Below are positions 5,506 to 6,531 of a DNA stretch of 6,531 nucleotides, one piece after another. The stretch comes from JANMES01 sp038229715 (lineage in GTDB: Bacteria > Planctomycetota > Phycisphaerae > Tepidisphaerales > Tepidisphaeraceae), in the NCBI GenBank assembly GCA_038229715.1, contig JBBROD010000126.1, positions 1 to 6,531 on the forward strand, given 5' to 3'. The notes beneath the pieces are model-generated. The model searched no databases and was not told the DNA's origin. It saw only the letters and a list, made by a program, of their open reading frames with translations. Each line of letters starts with the position of its first letter. Within the stretch, counting starts at the first letter, position 1. The position numbers were made by a program, and so were the translations under genes.

Positions 5506-6273
5506 ATGCGCCGACTTGTTCGCTCGAAAGAGATCGCTCTAAAAAAACGTAATGCCGCACTTTTGGAGGCCTTGGAGCCTCGCCAACTCCTTCATGGAGT
5601 CAGCGCGATCACGCCTTATAACGGACAGCAGAACGTCGCTGTCAATTCGAACGTTGCCGATTTCTCCAGCGGCGTGGTTGATCTGTACGTCCTCGACAGC
5701 GATCCGCAGGACGGCGTGTACGCCACCGCGGCGATCACCGATCGGCCGCCTAGTGTCGGCGTCGCCGGAAGCGCAGGGTTTGTTAACGGCAACTACGTCG
5801 TATCGGCAAGCGGCACGGACATCGGCGGAACCAGCGATTCGTTCCGCTACGTCTACCAGCAGATCACCGGCAATGTTCAGCTGACCGCCCGGGTGACAAG
5901 CCTCGGTAGCACCAACCTCGGTGCCAAGGCCGGCGTGTTGTTGCGGACCAGCCTGGCGGCGAATTCCATCAGTGCGGGGATGTTCGTGACGGCTGGATCA
6001 GGTTACGCAGCCACCCGCCGAACCACGGCCGGCGGAGCAACGACGTCCACCACCGGCGGCACGAGCGCGTTGCCTTACTGGGTGCGGATCGTGTGCAGCG
6101 GAACCACCGCGACCACGTATCGCTCGGTCGACGGCGTAAGTTGGACCCAGGTGAGCACCGCCACCGTCAACCTCGGGACGACGATCTATGTCGGCCTGGC
6201 GGTGACCAGCAAGAGTAACTCCGCTCTCACGACCGCAGTGTTCGACAACGTCTCGATCACGGCGTTGCCGTAA
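5506..6273 (+). CDS. LEPR-XLL domain protein with concanavalin-like (DUF1349-like) domain
   Basis: The 255-residue protein starts with a basic segment and then LEALEPRQLLHG (residues 20-31). This is the LEPR-XLL motif known from the N-termini of many planctomycete surface or exported proteins. Residues 32-60 (VSAITPYNGQQNVAVNSNV) resemble the beginning of a bacterial Ig-like (Big_5-type) domain but break off early. Residues 84-255 resemble the beta-sandwich fold related to beta-xylosidase C-terminal/DUF1349 domains: GTSDSFRYVYQQITG, GAKAGVLLRTSL, PYWVRIVCSGTTATTYRSVDG, IYVGLAVTSKSN and FDNVSITALP. Such domains commonly act as carbohydrate-associated modules in larger proteins. No catalytic module, no C-terminal membrane anchor and no PEP-CTERM-like tail are visible. 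The protein is short for the class and ends exactly at the domain border. It may be a minimal secreted binding protein, or a remnant shortened by the mobile element just downstream. Ribosome site and start are good. Confidence 0.8.
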   Translation: MRRLVRSKEIALKKRNAALLEALEPRQLLHGVSAITPYNGQQNVAVNSNVADFSSGVVDLYVLDSDPQDGVYATAAITDRPPSVGVAGSAGFVNGNYVVSASGTDIGGTSDSFRYVYQQITGNVQLTARVTSLGSTNLGAKAGVLLRTSLAANSISAGMFVTAGSGYAATRRTTAGGATTSTTGGTSALPYWVRIVCSGTTATTYRSVDGVSWTQVSTATVNLGTTIYVGLAVTSKSNSALTTAVFDNVSITALP

Positions 6274-6279
6274 GTTCGG

Positions 6280-6303
6280 GATATTTAGAGCTTCTAAAAT
6301 ATC
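6280..6303 (+). terminator. AT-rich hairpin after the LEPR-XLL gene
   Basis: GATATTTAG (6280-6288) and CTAAAATATC (6294-6303) are complementary with one bulged base and a five-base loop. The hairpin begins six bases after the stop codon. It is AT-rich and has no T tract, so it is a weak terminator candidate; it could instead be part of the junction of the adjacent insertion sequence. Confidence 0.3.
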
Positions 6304-6531
6304 ACTACTGTCCGGTTAAGAATCATCAAATGTTCAAAATCATCCGTAATTTACGTGCGGCAACTGCTGTGCAACGATTTTTCGATTTCCATTTCGATTC
6401 CCCCAACGACGCCCGTTGCGTCTTGATGGCCGGCGGGAATGCTCGGGCGGATGCATTCCGGCCGATTCATCTTTCGTCAACTTCTGGACCTGATTTCCCG
6501 CCACGAGTTCAATCGTTGCGTCAAGCGTTAC
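6304..6531 (+). mobile_element. left part of an IS4-family insertion sequence (runs off right edge)
   Basis: The transposase N-terminus at 6451 shows that an insertion sequence starts between the LEPR-XLL stop codon and that gene. ACTGTCCGGTTAAG (6308-6321) is my best guess for its left terminal repeat. The right end and the target-site duplication lie outside the window, so the exact border cannot be proved. The 130 bases between the presumed end and the transposase start hold no other gene. Confidence 0.55.
6451..6531 (+). CDS. IS4-family transposase (DUF4372 N-terminal domain), partial
   Basis: Only the first 27 codons are in the window, and the frame is open at the edge. The residues include LLDLISRHEFNRCVKRY, which fits the N-terminal DUF4372 segment of IS4-family DDE transposases (pattern QLLDLxPRHEFNxCVxRY). 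The catalytic DDE residues lie beyond the edge. The ATG at 6451 matches the usual start of such proteins. An in-frame ATG at 6439 with GGCGGG just upstream is an alternative, and an in-frame stop at 6424 bounds the frame. The short stretch limits certainty, but the motif is distinctive. Confidence 0.75.
   Translation, partial: MHSGRFIFRQLLDLISRHEFNRCVKRY

Overview
The window looks like chromosomal DNA of a planctomycete, probably class Phycisphaerae or a relative. This is inferred from three things. There is an LEPR-XLL surface-protein N-terminus (LEALEPRQLLHG). There is a TatA protein with KFDPxTGxP repeats in its tail. The intergenic and even intragenic DNA is loaded with palindromic repeats of the CACAGAG and CGCAGAT kinds. 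Coding regions are moderately GC-rich; spacers and repeats are more AT-rich.

Layout: (1) Positions 1-2175 hold a leftward block read in the order rluD (23S rRNA pseudouridine synthase), tatA (twin-arginine translocase subunit), then an exported secretin-N-domain-like protein that runs off the left edge. The last two are 41 bases apart and each has a good Shine-Dalgarno sequence, so they are probably co-transcribed. rluD carries an in-frame 87-base palindromic repeat encoding a proline-rich 29-residue insert. (2) Positions 2176-2719 form a divergent spacer of 544 bases. It holds a 110-base hairpin with perfect 33-base arms and an orphan leftward rho-independent terminator; no convincing gene was found. 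(3) Positions 2720-5364 hold two rightward genes, rhaB (L-rhamnulokinase, 490 residues) and an amidohydrolase_2-type TIM-barrel metal hydrolase. The 224 bases between them are almost entirely composite palindromic repeat. (4) Positions 5506-6273 encode a small LEPR-XLL secreted or surface protein with a concanavalin-like (DUF1349-like) domain. (5) From about 6304 to the right edge lies the beginning of an insertion sequence, with the N-terminus of an IS4-family transposase starting at 6451.

The genes do not form one obvious pathway. rluD is housekeeping, and tatA with the exported protein concerns the envelope. rhaB suggests deoxysugar (rhamnose) use, and the hydrolase next to it might act on a sugar derivative, though that is only inference. 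The most unusual aspect is the density of palindromic repeats: several unrelated families lie within about 3 kb, one inside an essential-type protein frame and one touching a start codon. I did not find a clearly new multi-gene system.
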